A DNA stretch of 64,000 nt from Physcomitrium patens (taxonomy: Eukaryota > Streptophyta > Bryopsida > Funariales > Funariaceae), in the NCBI RefSeq assembly GCF_000002425.4, contig NC_037258.1, positions 399,719 through 463,718 of the forward strand, given 5' to 3'. The position numbers were made by a program, and so were the translations under genes. Every line of letters begins with the position of its first letter. Positions within the stretch are counted from its first letter, which is position 1. The notes beneath the pieces were generated by a model, which did not search any database, was not told where the DNA came from, and saw only the letters and a list, made by a program, of their open reading frames with translations. Positions 12,797 to 24,924 of this stretch are shown here, piece after piece.

Positions 12797-13490
12797 GCTA
12801 GCCATTTTTGCAACCCCCTGAAGCCGCACAAAAAGATCTCGTCAACTAAAGAAAGAGATAAACAAAGGGAAAAAAGATTCTGCGAACCAACATAAGGATA
12901 TGGTCGTCTGTCTCAGCTCCTCCTGACCAACGCAGTCCTACCTCCATCGATTCGATCGACTAAAATCTAAACTTGTCTCGCTCGAATACCTTACCCTAAT
13001 CCGAACCACTCCCAGAGTTCTCAGTCCCAGGGACGAAACGAGAGACCATCGCAGCAAAACCTAATGCACATATCAAGCGTGGAATCCCTCCGAATGCAAT
13101 AAATCGATACTCGGAAGATACTAGACAAAACCTCCGCCAGCATTTCCTAACAAGCATGGCAGCAATCAAACAAAAGGTAAGGAGTGTCGACAATACCCGA
13201 AGCTCGCTTTCCGAACTCGCGCAACCGTGATGTTAAAACAGAAAGGATCGACCAACTTCCAAGCAGCGCCGGATCACGAGGGACAGGGTCATGGAGTATG
13301 GTTGGTGGCGCTGGAATGATTGACGACGCGATGCGTGCGATGATCGGCGCAGCGGAGCTCGCAAAATTATTGACCAGAGCACGGCAGAACCTCTCGGAGA
13401 AACCCGGGGGCACTGCAGCGATCTTGGGCACCTCCGCTGACGAAACCTCCGCTGACGAAACCCGACCTGCAGTGCCTCACGAGTCTTATT
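12797..13490 (-). promoter_or_regulatory. 5' UTR/promoter island of the beta-COP gene
   Basis: GC-richer DNA directly upstream of the beta-COP start, ending sharply at about 13.49 kb where AT-rich DNA begins. It contains overlapping short frames on both strands but no recognisable protein. A perfect tandem duplication of 15 bp (CCTCCGCTGACGAAA) is at 13431-13460. No clear TATA box is visible. I infer promoter plus 5' UTR, possibly with a UTR intron. Confidence 0.5.
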
Positions 13491-13993
13491 GTTTCTTTAT
13501 GATTTATTCTTGTGCTTTATTTGTTTCAAATTTTTTAGTTTTGAATTCAATATCACATTTAATGGTTTTAATCTAAATAATAAATTTTTTAAAACTATTT
13601 CAATCTAAAATTTGGTCTTATATAAGGAAGACTAAAAAAAATCATGGCTACAGTATTTTTCAAAGGTAGTCCTTTTGTGATTTTTTTTCTATACCTAATA
13701 ATTAAAATGAGCGTCATATTGGCTACTACAAAGCACAAATATTGATCCTAAAATAAGATTAACACTATTTTATTTTTTTTTATGTTTTGTAATTTTTTTG
13801 CAAGTTAAAAAAAATATTTCTTTTGCATTATATTTGATATATGAATATGATAGAGGACATTGAAGAAAACAAAGTCTATGGCTTCATACACATCTTAGAA
13901 TATATTAAACAATTGTACTTAGATTGGATTTTTATTGGCCATGAAACAACTCATTGTCAAGTAATAATGCTATGTAATCCCATAATCAATTGT
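13491..13993. other. AT-rich intergenic DNA, nothing recognised
   Basis: Low-complexity A/T sequence between the beta-COP promoter island and the LTR of chromovirus copy 2. The one open frame (13841-14056, 71 codons) runs into the LTR and has no motif. Confidence 0.5.
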
Positions 13994-14546
13994 TGTCATG
14001 GACAAATATATATATATGTTTACTTTAATAATTACCTAGATAATATAAATAGGTAGAAGTAGATTTAAATAGATAAATTTGATAATATCTTGTAAAAAAT
14101 CTTCTTAAAAGCTTCATAGACGTGGCTTTGATTTTACACGTATTTGTAGTCAATTAATAGGTTAGAAACTTAGTGAATAACATAGTCACATGTTGCATAT
14201 GTTTTTTAACTTGTGGTACAAGTTAATTATGTAGGATGCATATAGAAAACTTTTCTTATAAGTTAAGTCATGTGTCTTGCAAGTTAGACACCTCTCGAAT
14301 GTCTTATAGAACATCACGATATAGCTCATAGTTAAATAGTATATATAGAGGCAAAAATAAAGCCTTCTTTATTCTTATCAATGCCTTTTTAGTCCTTTAT
14401 CTTGTTTCAAAACTTTTTAGTCTTTTTGTCTTTGGCAATAGCCATTTTAATTTAATATTATATAATCTTTGAATAATTTTTTAGTCTTTTTGAGTGACAC
14501 AAGAATATATTAATTTTTTTTTTCTTTAAAATTCATGTCCTCAATA
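13994..14546 (+). repeat. 5' LTR of chromovirus copy 2
   Basis: Begins TGTCATGGACAAATATATA and ends TTCATGTCCTCAATA; other copies end TTGACA or TTGATA. It is the same LTR as the inverted copies at 51924-52461 and 58903-59439, sharing CTTCTTAAAAGCTTCATAG-type sequence, GTTAGAAACTTA-type sequence and the ATAGAGGCAA block. Length is about 553 bp against 538 and 537. Just inside is TTTGATAAGAGTG, the probable decayed primer-binding region. Confidence 0.85.
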
Positions 14547-14794
14547 GTTTGATAAGAGTGTTAACTTACTATTCTTATTTTGTTTTTAAAAGTGAATAAA
14601 TTATCTCACTTCTATTGAAGGTTGTGATTTTATCTACCTTTAAATTAATAATTTAATTTTCTAACACTATTTTTTTCTTAAAGAGAATAGACTACTTTTC
14701 TTTGTGGAAATTTTTATTTGGCATTAGAAGTTGCAAATTACCTTCTTTTAATTTGACTTTTGAGTTTATTTAAGTCATTTATAGAAAATTTTTT

Positions 14795-15346
14795 ATGGAT
14801 GCTTCTCTTAGTAGAAGTGAATATAGATTTACAACTATTGCAAATCTTTATGAGTTTGTCAGCATTTTTAGGATTGAAATCTCACATGTTTCTAATATGA
14901 ATCATGGAGATACTATTCATATGCTTATGAAAGAAGTTAACAAGAAGGTTCAAACTCTATGCCAAGAAGTTGTGCAATTGAGAGAAACAAGTAGATTAAA
15001 TTCACAATTGAATACAAGAAGTCTTACTTTTATAAGTATGAAAGAGGCAAGGATAAATATATCAAAGAAGTTTGATAAAACAAGATTAAAATTTCAAAGA
15101 TTTTTACAACAAATGAAGCTCTATCTAAGATTACATCCTTCTCAATATCCTAATAGATTTACTCAAGTTGGTTTTATAGATGCACTTCTATCTAAAAGTA
15201 TTTATTTTTATTTTTTATTTTTACTTTTAATGAAAAAAGATTTACTACTTCTTTATGATTTGAATTCATTCTTAAAAATATTTATATCTATATTTAGAAA
15301 AAGTGATCAAAAAAAGATAATAGAGCCCAAATTCTTATTTTTATGA
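14795..15346 (+). pseudogene. Gag remnant of chromovirus copy 2 (183-codon open frame)
   Basis: The longest surviving frame of this element. Residues from about 85 on read EARINISKKFDKTRLKFQRF and then LHPSQYPNRFTQVGFIDALL, a pattern typical of gypsy Gag. The same block is present in copy 3 on the minus strand at 58428-58640 (EPRINLSKKFDSTRSKF). The N-terminal part is predicted helical (KEVNKKVQTLCQEVVQLRE). The C-terminal 40 residues look out of frame or random, so the protein is truncated before any zinc knuckle. Gag forms the virus-like particle of the element; this copy should not. Confidence 0.8.
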
Positions 15347-15992
15347 CAAGGATCATATTTAGCCACCATATATGCTACAAAATTCCAAAACTTTGCTTGC
15401 AATATAGATTGAAATGAAAAAGTCTTTATTAATTAATTTTAATATGGATTAAAAGATAATATCAAAGTTTTTTTATGAAAATATTTAAAATATACTCATT
15501 GGAGAAATTTATTGCTTAAGCCATTATATGAGATAATGACTTCTTTGAAGATGCAAAGAAAAAAGGTTTGATTGAAGAAGTATAAGTCAAGTCATGGTAA
15601 CAACTTTTTAGTTTTCAAAAGCTTATTTATTAAGGCCAAAATCTATACAAATTGACATAGTATGTTTTAAACTTCTTATTGAACAAAAAAAGATTAGACA
15701 TTATCAATAAGGATTGTACTTTTATTATAGAGAACCTAAACACACTACTCAACATTATCCAAAGAAGCAACATAATCACAGAATGAAAAGCATAATTGCC
15801 AAAGAAGCCAATGTATCAAAAAACAAATTTTTTCAACTACAATAAGAACTGTGAGATTGAAATCTTGCATAACACCTGATAAATGTCTTATTATCTTTTT
15901 AGATCCTTCACCTTATTTTACATAAAAGTTTGTTTAGGACCAAAAAATCTCAAAGTTTTTGCTTTATTATATTTAAGAGTCTGAGTTTGTTT

Positions 15993-15997
<5 letters not shown>

Positions 15998-16043
<46 letters not shown>
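15998..16043. repeat. (TA)n microsatellite inside chromovirus copy 2
   Basis: About 23 uninterrupted TA dinucleotides between gag and pol remnants of copy 2. Polymerase slippage in decayed DNA is the simplest explanation. Confidence 0.95.
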
Positions 16044-16046
<3 letters not shown>

Positions 16047-16079
16047 AAATAAGATATATTTTTAATTAAAAAAAAAAAA

Positions 16080-19000
16080 CTTGTGCATATAAAAGTCATA
16101 GATGTTCATTTATCAACAGACTTTAGAGACGTTATCTATGAAACAATTCTTTTAGATGTAACACTAAAGTTTATAATAATTTAATGATATTAAATATGAT
16201 TAAATCTCCTTTTAATCTAGTTATTTTAGAATTATTATGGCTTGAGAAGTATAATCTTCAAATATATTAGATTTTTTATAACCTTGATTTTTTTAATAAT
16301 TTAGTTTAAAATATTTTTAATCAAGTACAAATCCATAAGTCTATTACAACAAAATCCTTATTGATGTAAGAGCTTTTATGCATGCTACAAAAAAAAAAGA
16401 TTAATATTACTATTCACTCCTTATTAATATTTGATAGATGAAAGACTTCAAATAGAATTTTAAACAAGTACTCAGATTATTAAAATATTTTTAAGAAAAA
16501 AAATGTAAATATTTTTCTAAGACATTGTTCCTATGATTCTTCCATTGATCTTTAAAAAAGAACTCAGCTACTATTTGGACCAATTTATAGCTTATCACAA
16601 AAAAAATTGATTGTACTCAAAAAATAATTGATAAGAACTTGGCTAAAAACTTCACACTCCATTCTAAATCTCTAACAAAAATTTGTATCTTATTTGTAAA
16701 GAAAAAAGATAGATTTCTACAAAAATGTGTAAATTATTAAAGATTCAACAAGATCACCATCAAAAAATTGTAACATCTACTTTTGATTTCAAGATTTCTT
16801 GATCAATTCAATCAAATAAAGATCTATATAAAAATAGATCTATAAGGAGTATACAATGTAGTATGTATTAAAAAAAGAGATGAATAGGCAACTATATTTT
16901 AAATCAGTTATAGACATTTTGAATATAATATCATGCCTTTTAGACTCACAAATATACCAATTACTTTTTAATATCTAATAAACAATGTCTTTTGTGAGTT
17001 TCTTGATAATTTTGTCATTTGTTATCTAAACTACATTTTAATTTACTCTAAAAAAACAAAAGACTATAAACTTTATATTTGTTGTGAATTACAAAAACTA
17101 AGAAATGTAGAATTATATGCTAAGAAGTGTGTATTTCATATTATTTAAGTTGACTTCTTAAAATATATCATTTCAAACAATGGCCTTATGATAGATCCTA
17201 AGAAAGTCTAGACTATCATGGATTAGAAGATTCCAAAAACAGCCAAAGAAGTGCAATGTTTTTGAAAATTTGTCAATAATTATCAAAACTTCATCAAAAA
17301 AAAAATCTTAAATTGCAGCTCTTCTTATACATTTGACTTATAAAGACAAATTTAAGTAGAGTAGAGAAGTTGAAGCATCTTTTGAAGTTTTGAGACCATA
17401 TTTATTTCTACATCAATCTTATATTGTGTCGATTTTTTCAAAACATTCTTTATAGAAATAAACATATCAAACTTTTTTATAGGTATAATATTGTTGCAAA
17501 TATGAATAGATGGCAAGCTCCATTCAATAGTTTTTTATTCCAAAAAAATTTCAACAATGAAGATCAATTACAAGATCCATAACAAAGAACTTTTTGTAAT
17601 TATAGATTCATTTCAAGAATGGCATCATTATTTAGAAGATATTTATAATCTAATTATTGTATATAAAAATTATAATAATCTTGAATATTCATGTCAATAT
17701 GTTTTTTGAATCATTTTCAAATCCATTAAAGTATGTCTTTATTAAGATTTGATATCAAAATTACTTATCAACTTGAAAAAAAATAAGGTTTATTAAATGC
17801 CATTTCTATATATTTTTTTCTTATATTAAAAGAAAGAAATGTAACTTTTGATAAAAAAAATAATTCTCTTGAAGTTAAAGTATTTTCATCTTCAAATAAT
17901 AAAATTAATATTTATTGTTGATTTAATCTTTCTCAAGTAAATTCTATCAAGTATGTTCTGTGATCATCTTTTTTATGATATTAAGCATAATTCTTCTAAG
18001 TCTCATAATACTTCCAAGTTTGAATTCAAGAATAATTTATTCTATTTCAAAGGAAAATTATATATTCTAAAAAGAAAATTACAATTACATATTTTTTAAT
18101 CTTGTCACAATTTTTCAATAATTAGATATTTTTTATAAAAAAAGACTTTAGAACTAATAACTAAAGATTTTTCGTGGCCTCAAATGTAAAAAGTAATTAA
18201 ATAATTTGTACAATCATGTGACATTTGTACAAGATCAAAAACTCTTCATCATCAATTTTTAGCCATTATCTATTCCAAAACAACCATGGTTTTTTATTTT
18301 ATTTTTATAGATTATATTTTAGATCTTTAAATTTAACGTTTTTATGATGCTATATTTATAATAGTAGATTTTTTTTACTAAGATGGTATATTTTGTATCA
18401 TGTGCAAAATCTATCACATCTAAAGAAACAACTAAGCTTTTTCTTGATAATATCTTTTATTACAATAGTTTATCCAAGGATATTATATTGAATAAGAAGA
18501 CTCAATTTATATTAAGATTTTAGATAATTATTTTTAAGATTTTAAAGATGGACATAAATCTATCTTTAACTTTTTATTCTCAAATTGATCGACAAATAAA
18601 GTTTGTAAACCAAGTTTTGGAGTAATATTTGAGGTATACCATCAACTACTAAGATGATTAGATAATTCTTTTTTCATTAGCAAATTTTTCTTATAGTGAA
18701 AAAAATAAATTCTTTTATACAACAAACACCTTTCTTTGCTAACTATAGTTATTATCCATAATTTTATGCTTTTGAGTTTTTTAAAAATAGTAATCTTATG
18801 ACAAAAGATTTGTCAAATTATTTATTTAAGCTATATAAAATAATCAAAGGATAATTAAAAAAAAACTCAAGAATGACATCAAATCAACGCGGATGCCTAT
18901 TGTAAGAAGCAACCTCAATTCAATATTTGCAACAAGTTATAGTTGATTTGTCATAATATTAAGACTAATTACTTTAGTAATAAATTAGATTACCATAGCA

Positions 19001-19350
19001 TTGAATAATTCCTTGTTTGTAAACAAATCAATTTAATTGCTTACGGATTATATTTATCAAAATCTATGAAGATCCATTTTATATTTTGTGTATCTCTTCT
19101 TAAACCATATAAGATAGTAAATATCTCAAAAAGTAGAGAAATGCCACCTTCTTTTATAGAAATAGATAATAATTAAGAATTTGAGGTGGAAAAAGTCTTA
19201 AATTTAAGGTGACGCCAAAATAGGTTGAAATATCTTGTTCATTGGCACAAATATGATATTAGTGAATGCACATGGAAGACCACTAAAAATCTTATAAATG
19301 TAGTAAAGAAGGTTGATGATTTTCATCAACAACATCCATCAAAATTAAGA
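16080..19350 (+). pseudogene. Decayed gypsy pol with chromodomain, copy 2
   Basis: Plus-strand pol in the usual order, recognisable but broken by many stops. The RT entry block is near 16700-16790, the RT connection and YISNNGLMIDPKK-like block near 17150-17210, RNase H near 17360-17640, integrase near 18290-18640 and the chromodomain near 19175-19350. The chromodomain reads in pieces as EFEVEKVLNLR, then NRLKYLVHWHKYDISECTWK and NLINVVKKVDDFHQQHPSK. That is the EVE-IL-R...YLVKWKGY...TWEP...L pattern that binds methylated histone tails and targets chromovirus insertion to heterochromatin. Confidence 0.85.
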
Positions 19351-19399
19351 TAAAGAACAAAAAAACTTTATTATATAAGAAAAAAGATATATAAAAAAA

Positions 19400-20254
19400 T
19401 AGCATTCTATATTTTAATATTATTTTTAATTTTTGTGTATTTGTGGTGGTAAAGAGATGGAGAAATAATAATCAATAGATTTGATTTAAGAACTATTGTT
19501 TGCTAATTTATTTGATGAGACATTGGAATTATCATAGACTTCAAAACCTTTAACCATTAACAAAGTGGCATAATAAAATAAATGTTGGAAAAATAAAAGA
19601 TATTACTTAATGTAGGTTGCTAATAGTTAAAGGGCAACAAAATATAATAAAAAAGTTACCAAGATGGTAGTGTCAAGGTAGAGAGAATTTTCCTCAAGAA
19701 AGCACTGGACTCCTGGCTACCACTAATTCCTCAATCAAGTCTTGAGATAAGAAAGACCAAGTTTGTATATATATATATATATGTATAATACTTTTAAGAG
19801 CAATTACAGCAAATATATAAGTCTTAAGTTCCCAAAACGTCCAAAATATGATTAAAAAAACTCTAAATCTTTAAATATTCTTACGAGGTATTATTCCCAA
19901 ACTTCAAAAACTCATATCTTTTAATTTGATTATTCAAATACACTCAAAATTTACATGAAGTATTGATGTACTTTTAACAACTACCACAAAAAAATTCAAC
20001 TGTAATTTTATCATGGATCTTAAGATATCACCAAAACTCTAATAGTAGCTTCAAACCCTAGTTTTTATACACCTATGTGCAGTTTTCTTCATATCTCACA
20101 AACTAAGGATTCAAATGCTACAAAATTTGTATTTATAGCTTCTTCACACAATAATCTACCTTTTCCAAATGGTTCTAGCTAAAAATTCGTCCAAAAAGTT
20201 AAACTAGAAGAGAGTAATCCGCAATAATTATCTAAATCTCCAACCAAGCTCTTA
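19400..20254. other. Unrelated segment interrupting the 3' end of chromovirus copy 2
   Basis: This stretch lies between the chromodomain and the LTR-like tail of copy 2 and matches neither. It is less AT-extreme in places (near 19660-19740) and contains AAACCCTAG near 20055. No coding frame is recognisable. It may be a fragment of another element, loosely resembling the nested segments at 25.3-26.3 and 27.0-28.6 kb, but I could not establish this by eye. Confidence 0.4.
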
Positions 20255-20310
20255 TTTTAATAATTATCTAGATAATATGAATAGATAGAAGTAGATTTAT
20301 AGACTATAAT

Positions 20311-20944
20311 ATTTAATATCAAATTATCAACTATCCATTTTTCTATCAATATATCTTTTATAGAAACACTCTATCTAACCTTCATTACAATAATATCTTA
20401 TATAAAAATCATGTTCTACACTTTAAACTGAAATACACCAATTTTAGCTAATGGCTATAATTACTATGCTATATAACATATTAAACATATTTAAATATGT
20501 AACAACTAATTAAATACAAACAATTGATATTATATTGATCTTTGTAGTAAATGATGATAACAACAATATCAATATTTCAAATAATGTCAAAAATATTTAA
20601 AAATCTACTAAAATGAGATTTTATTATATATAGAATATTGATACATAAAGAATAATATGTAAACAAGTGGTTGCAATAAAGATAACTAATACATGACAAG
20701 AAAAAATTGCCAATATTTAAAAAATAATTAATTAAAAAAATCCATAAATATGTGTAAACATACTTCAAAAATAATAAAAAAGTATCATAATGCAGTTGAA
20801 ATATTCTACAAAAAAATCAAGCAATTAAAGGCACTTTAAAAACATAATTAATGAACGAACAATATAACATCTATAAAATAAGAAATACATCTTTGAGAGA
20901 ATACTATAAAATTTGTACTTTTAGATGATACCACAATCAATCTT

Positions 20945-20977
<33 letters not shown>

Positions 20978-22104
20978 AATGTAAAAGAATGTTCTAGAAA
21001 TGCACAATCTTTCATCCATACCATATAATTTTGCATTCATAACAAACTCAATTATAAGACTTTTGGCATGACATGAGGGGAATAGAAGATTTTATTGATA
21101 TATTGATTTTAGAGCCATTAACCATTTTTTTTGAGAAATATCAAATCTTTAGATAATAGATGAATAAACATCTAATAGATCAGTCAAAAAAAAAATAGCA
21201 AGTTATTTACAATTAAAACTATTGAAACAAATATAACCTCAAATTTTAAAGCAATAAATTTGTATTATGTTTTATACATGCCAACTTTGACTTGCAGCTT
21301 GATATCAATAGGATCATTAATAAACAAGAGCCAAGTAGTTGTGTGACAAACAAACAATGCTTGATATTAGATAATAAGCAAAATAAAATGATAGTAGCTA
21401 TAGAAAATAGAAATCAATAAATAAAATTTATAAATCTTATATTAACGCAATCAACCTTGAAGCCAATTTAATCACAATAAAGGAATATACAAGAGTGTAA
21501 CTTAAGCAATATGAATACTTATAATATGCTAGATTATAACATTTATTGTAAGTTAATCAAGTAGAAGGATTATTCTTATTCAACACTAATTAAGAAACAT
21601 ATGAAGACTACTTCGCAAGATAACAATACCAAGAGCACTTTCCAAAGGCTTCACTACATTGTGTAGATAAGGTACTTTAACTAATTTAGTTTGATTTAGT
21701 TGGACTTATAAGAACACCTTCTTTAAAAGGATCAAAGTAATTCATAGATTTTATGGATGATCACCCTTATAAAAGTTAGATATATTTTATGTACAAAAAA
21801 GTTAAAACATTCAAAATTTTTAGAAAATTTAAATTACATACAAAAAAGAAATTAGAAAATAAATAAGAAATTTAAAAATTGATTGAAGAAAAAAATATCT
21901 TATATGTAAATTCATCAATTTTTTGACTAATTATGGAATAAAAAAATAACTTATCATGGCTTGAAATTCATAATAAAATAGAATAAATGATCATCAAAAT
22001 ATAACCTTAGTTAAGAGGACATAATCAATGTCAATCATATGCCAATGATTTGGATATCTTTGAATTAAAGCCATCCACATAGCCAATTAATTTTTCAACT
22101 TAAG
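20311..22104. other. AT-rich intergenic DNA with poly-T tract
   Basis: No protein is recognisable. It contains a 30-base poly-T run at 20946-20975. The open minus frames at 20577-21036 are Phe/Tyr/Ile-rich, as expected from A/T-rich random sequence. Confidence 0.6.
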
Positions 22105-22658
22105 TGAAATAGGACTAGACTATTTCAAAAACCCAAGATCATTCCAATCCACAATAACATAAGGCCTCCTCACAAAATAGGAAAAAATAGACCAAAACAA
22201 AATTGAAGGGAATCAAATAGAATAGAGCATGAAAGACAAAATTGAGCAAACAAAAATACAACAAAATAGATCTAAACAGAAAGATGTAGAACCAAACTTT
22301 ACTAAGAGAAAGGATCTGAAGCCATACTTGACCAAATGCTCCAAAAGGTCTTGACTAGTCTTATTTATATCTTATCCTATTACTTTAGACTTTCTAGAAT
22401 GTTCTTAGGTGATGGATCCCACCTAGATAACTACCTTAAATTCCTTTTTTAAAAGGTTCTATAATAGGCCCCACCTAGATAATCACCCTAAGCTTTCTTC
22501 TAGAAAGTTCTATAGTGGATCCTATCTAAATAACGGCCATAAATCCTTTCTAGAATGTTCTACAATGGATCCTACATGGTCCACTAACTTAACTTCAATT
22601 CTAAAAACTTCCATGGTTCTAATTATATATATAATTATCTTATCTATACCTTGTTACA
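22105..22658 (-). repeat. 3' LTR of the 22-31 kb gypsy element
   Basis: 554 bp, paired with 30143-30697. Shared landmarks include AACATAAGGCCTCCT, GAGAAAGGAT, CCATACTT and CTTTCTAGAATGTTCTTAGG, all on the plus strand. Minus-strand termini are TG and CA. Confidence 0.93.
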
Positions 22659-22680
22659 ACTAATTCCTCTCTACTAATGC
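22659..22680 (-). other. Polypurine tract next to the 3' LTR
   Basis: On the minus strand the bases just before the LTR read GTAGAGAGGAATTAGT, including the purine run AGAGAGGAA. In LTR elements this tract primes second-strand synthesis. Confidence 0.65.
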
Positions 22681-22784
22681 AAAATGTCCTTATTTCGCTC
22701 TCAATGGCATCTCCAAATTATCTCTTAGCAATGGATAAGGTTTTATGTAGGTTCCTATGTTACATTATGAATGGAATAACCTTT

Positions 22785-23027
22785 CTAATAAACTTTGTAT
22801 TGAAGTTGTAGACGTCCACTACCACGACAAAGGTGGCAATGCTCCAAATCACTGTCCACTTCATATTCTTGTTGGTCATCAACTACAACTAGAGAAGGTG
22901 GTCGTTGGTGTCCATCCGAAAAGTACTTTGATGCAGTATAAAATTCCTTTAGTTGCAAAATATGGAAGACTGGATGGATCCAAATGTGTGGCAGAAGCTC
23001 GAGGCAGCATGCGACATCAGATATCAT
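22785..23027 (-). pseudogene. Post-integrase/chromodomain-like C-terminus of gypsy pol
   Basis: An 80-codon minus-strand frame. It reads CCLELLPHIWIHPVFHILQLKEF, matching the post-integrase block 'LELPPHSRIHPVFHVSQLK' common in plant gypsy elements. RLQLQYKVY at its end resembles the start of a chromodomain strand. The frame is open only because this part has decayed less. It lies just upstream (in element direction) of the 3' LTR, as expected. Confidence 0.8.
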
Positions 23028-23099
23028 TATAGAAATAAAAAAAGATCCAAGCCACTAAAGTACTAGTTTATGGATTTGAGTTGATATAGCAAGTGACAA

Positions 23100-24200
23100 G
23101 TTGGCGTTAGAAAATAATACTTAATCACCTTCTCAAAAGATCTTGTATTATTGATAGTTATCTACATATTGCTTTTGTCAATTCTATGCACTAAAGAGAC
23201 AGTGTCATGCTTCTTGTAAGATTGTTGTAAGCTATTGTATAAATTCCTTCATTATTAAGTCGTTGGTATCAATGGGACAATAAAAAGTTGTTGATGTAAT
23301 CGGATGCTAATTGATATTAAGGAAAAATAGTGAATAATCAGTACTTGCTTGAATACTATCATTATAAGCAAATTATAAGGATGTCAAGTATTCATCCCAA
23401 TTATTATCAAAGATGACTTGTGCAAGCATTGGAGCATTAATATTCGAGCACATCATAGCCAAATGAAGTTGCTTTGAGAGTTGATCATCAAAGACAACAA
23501 TTGCAATATGATTATGAGGCATCTATGGCAAACACATAATAAGATCCATAATCACTTGTTCCTACCATGCTGTGGGTAAAAAAAATTAGCTACAATAATT
23601 TAACAAACATTACGTTGCATGCTTTATTATATTGACATAACTCGGAGGTGCGTACAAAGACTCAAACATCATGATCCAAACTTGTCCAAAATCATATCCT
23701 TGAGATCCGTTCTAAGGTCTTTTCTTATTCCAGAAGTCCAAATATTGAGATGTCATGTCTCTCTTAAAGTATGAGTGTCCAGAATTTAGCATTGTACATA
23801 AATTTGCTTCTTAAAATAGAGCAAGCTTTCACTAAGAATATAATCTTAATATTATATATCACCCACCTTCAATCGATTGCTATCATTTTAAAATAAGCAT
23901 CCCGTTGCATAGCTTCCTTCTATTCTACCTCTTTGGTTAGATCTGAAATGATACTACTAATAGTAGGAACTTTTGCCTTCTCTCTTGATTTTTTCTTTAA
24001 GTTTGGTCTCTATAATAAACTATCTAATATAGTATGTTATTGCTTTCATTTACATTCAAGCTAGATATTAAAAAACTACAACTGTTTTTTGCAATGATGA
24101 TACCGTAATTTCATATTTTCTAGATGCAAATCATGTAGCAAGAATTGATGGTCAGTCTGAACAACCATTGGCTTCCCTAATAGATAGTGTCGCCACACCT
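23100..24200 (-). pseudogene. Decayed integrase of the 22-31 kb element
   Basis: Only fragments can be read on the minus strand. Near 23440-23560 the reading is QVIMDLIMCLP, HNHIAIVVFDDQLSKQLHLA, the 'MDFI-GLP...IVVFVDRLSKM-HF' core of gypsy integrase with substitutions. The zinc-binding N-terminal region near 23.6-23.9 kb is unreadable, and parts of the catalytic core look deleted. Confidence 0.7.
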
Positions 24201-24228
24201 TTGTAGCATATACAATTGCTAATTTCTT

Positions 24229-24924
24229 CTAATCACATGTAGAGTAATTGTGCTTTGCCCTTCTGAGCTTGTATGATTCATACGCCATAGATTGAAGGCA
24301 CCTACCAAAGTCTTGTTGAAAGACTGCTCCAATAGCAAAGTTAGAAGTATCAATGTTAAGCATACAAAAGAGATTAAGATCATATGGTTGTAATATTAGA
24401 GTAGTAATAAGTGCCTCCTTCAACTTATTAAAGGCATTTTTGCTGCTCCATTATCCATTCAAATGGAACATCTTCCTCTAATAGGTTTATCAATGAGATA
24501 GCAATGTAAGCAAATCGCCAAACAAAATGGAAATAGTATTCAGTAAGGCCTAAAAATGAACAAACTTCAAAAGTATCCTTGGCAGTTGGCCAATCTTCCA
24601 TTGCTTTTATCTTATTTTGTTCCATACGTATGCCTTTGGAGCACATCATATGTTCCAAAAAGGTGATTTCTAACTTCCAAAGTTTACATTTTCATTGTTT
24701 GCAATAAATGTGACTATTTTACAGTCGATGCAATATCTCTCATAGGTGTTAGTCATGTTCTTCAAAGGTTTTATTATATTTGAGAATATTATCAATAAAG
24801 ATGACTATATAATTGTCCAAAAGGTCTGAAAACAATCTGTTTATATGATCCATCAAAAGAAGCTAGAGTATTGATGAGGCCAAAAGGTAAAATCAACCAT
24901 TCAAAATGTCCATAGCACGTTGTC
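24229..24924 (-). pseudogene. RT (C-terminal) and RNase H remnants of the 22-31 kb element
   Basis: The minus strand reads CYGHFEWLILPFGL near 24870-24920 (RT block before the FIDD motif). Next comes MEHMMCSKGIRMEQNKIKAMEDWPTAKDTFEVCSFLGLTEYY (24428-24658; quoted here only as landmarks HMMCSKGIRMEQNKI and FLGLTEYY). The RNase H start follows at 24229-24423, with LNIDTSNFAIGAVFQQDF, the 'TDASDxAIGAVLxQ' motif. A frame change separates the two open stretches. Confidence 0.88.

Larger units (their letters stand above)
13994..20310 (+). mobile_element. Ty3/gypsy chromovirus, copy 2, decayed
   Basis: Plus-strand element with 5' LTR (13994-14546), leader, gag (from about 14.79 kb), a TA microsatellite, then protease, RT, RNase H, integrase and chromodomain ending at about 19350. 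The 3' LTR is almost lost: about 60 bp of LTR-like sequence (TTTAATAATTATCTAGATAA) reappears at about 20255. Between 19400 and 20254 lies unrelated DNA. Pol is broken by many stops. Gag and chromodomain type suggest a Tcn1-like chromovirus, an inference from remembered family features. Confidence 0.85.

Noticed and set aside
13184..13576. 130-codon plus-strand frame upstream of beta-COP
   Set aside because: Runs out of the GC island into AT-rich DNA and shows no known motif; likely beta-COP promoter/5' UTR on the other strand.
20946..20975. Poly-T/poly-A tracts as signs of processed retrogenes
   Set aside because: The runs at 20946, 36002, 51284 and 61813 have no adjacent intron-less coding sequence or flanking duplications; slippage in AT-rich DNA is enough.
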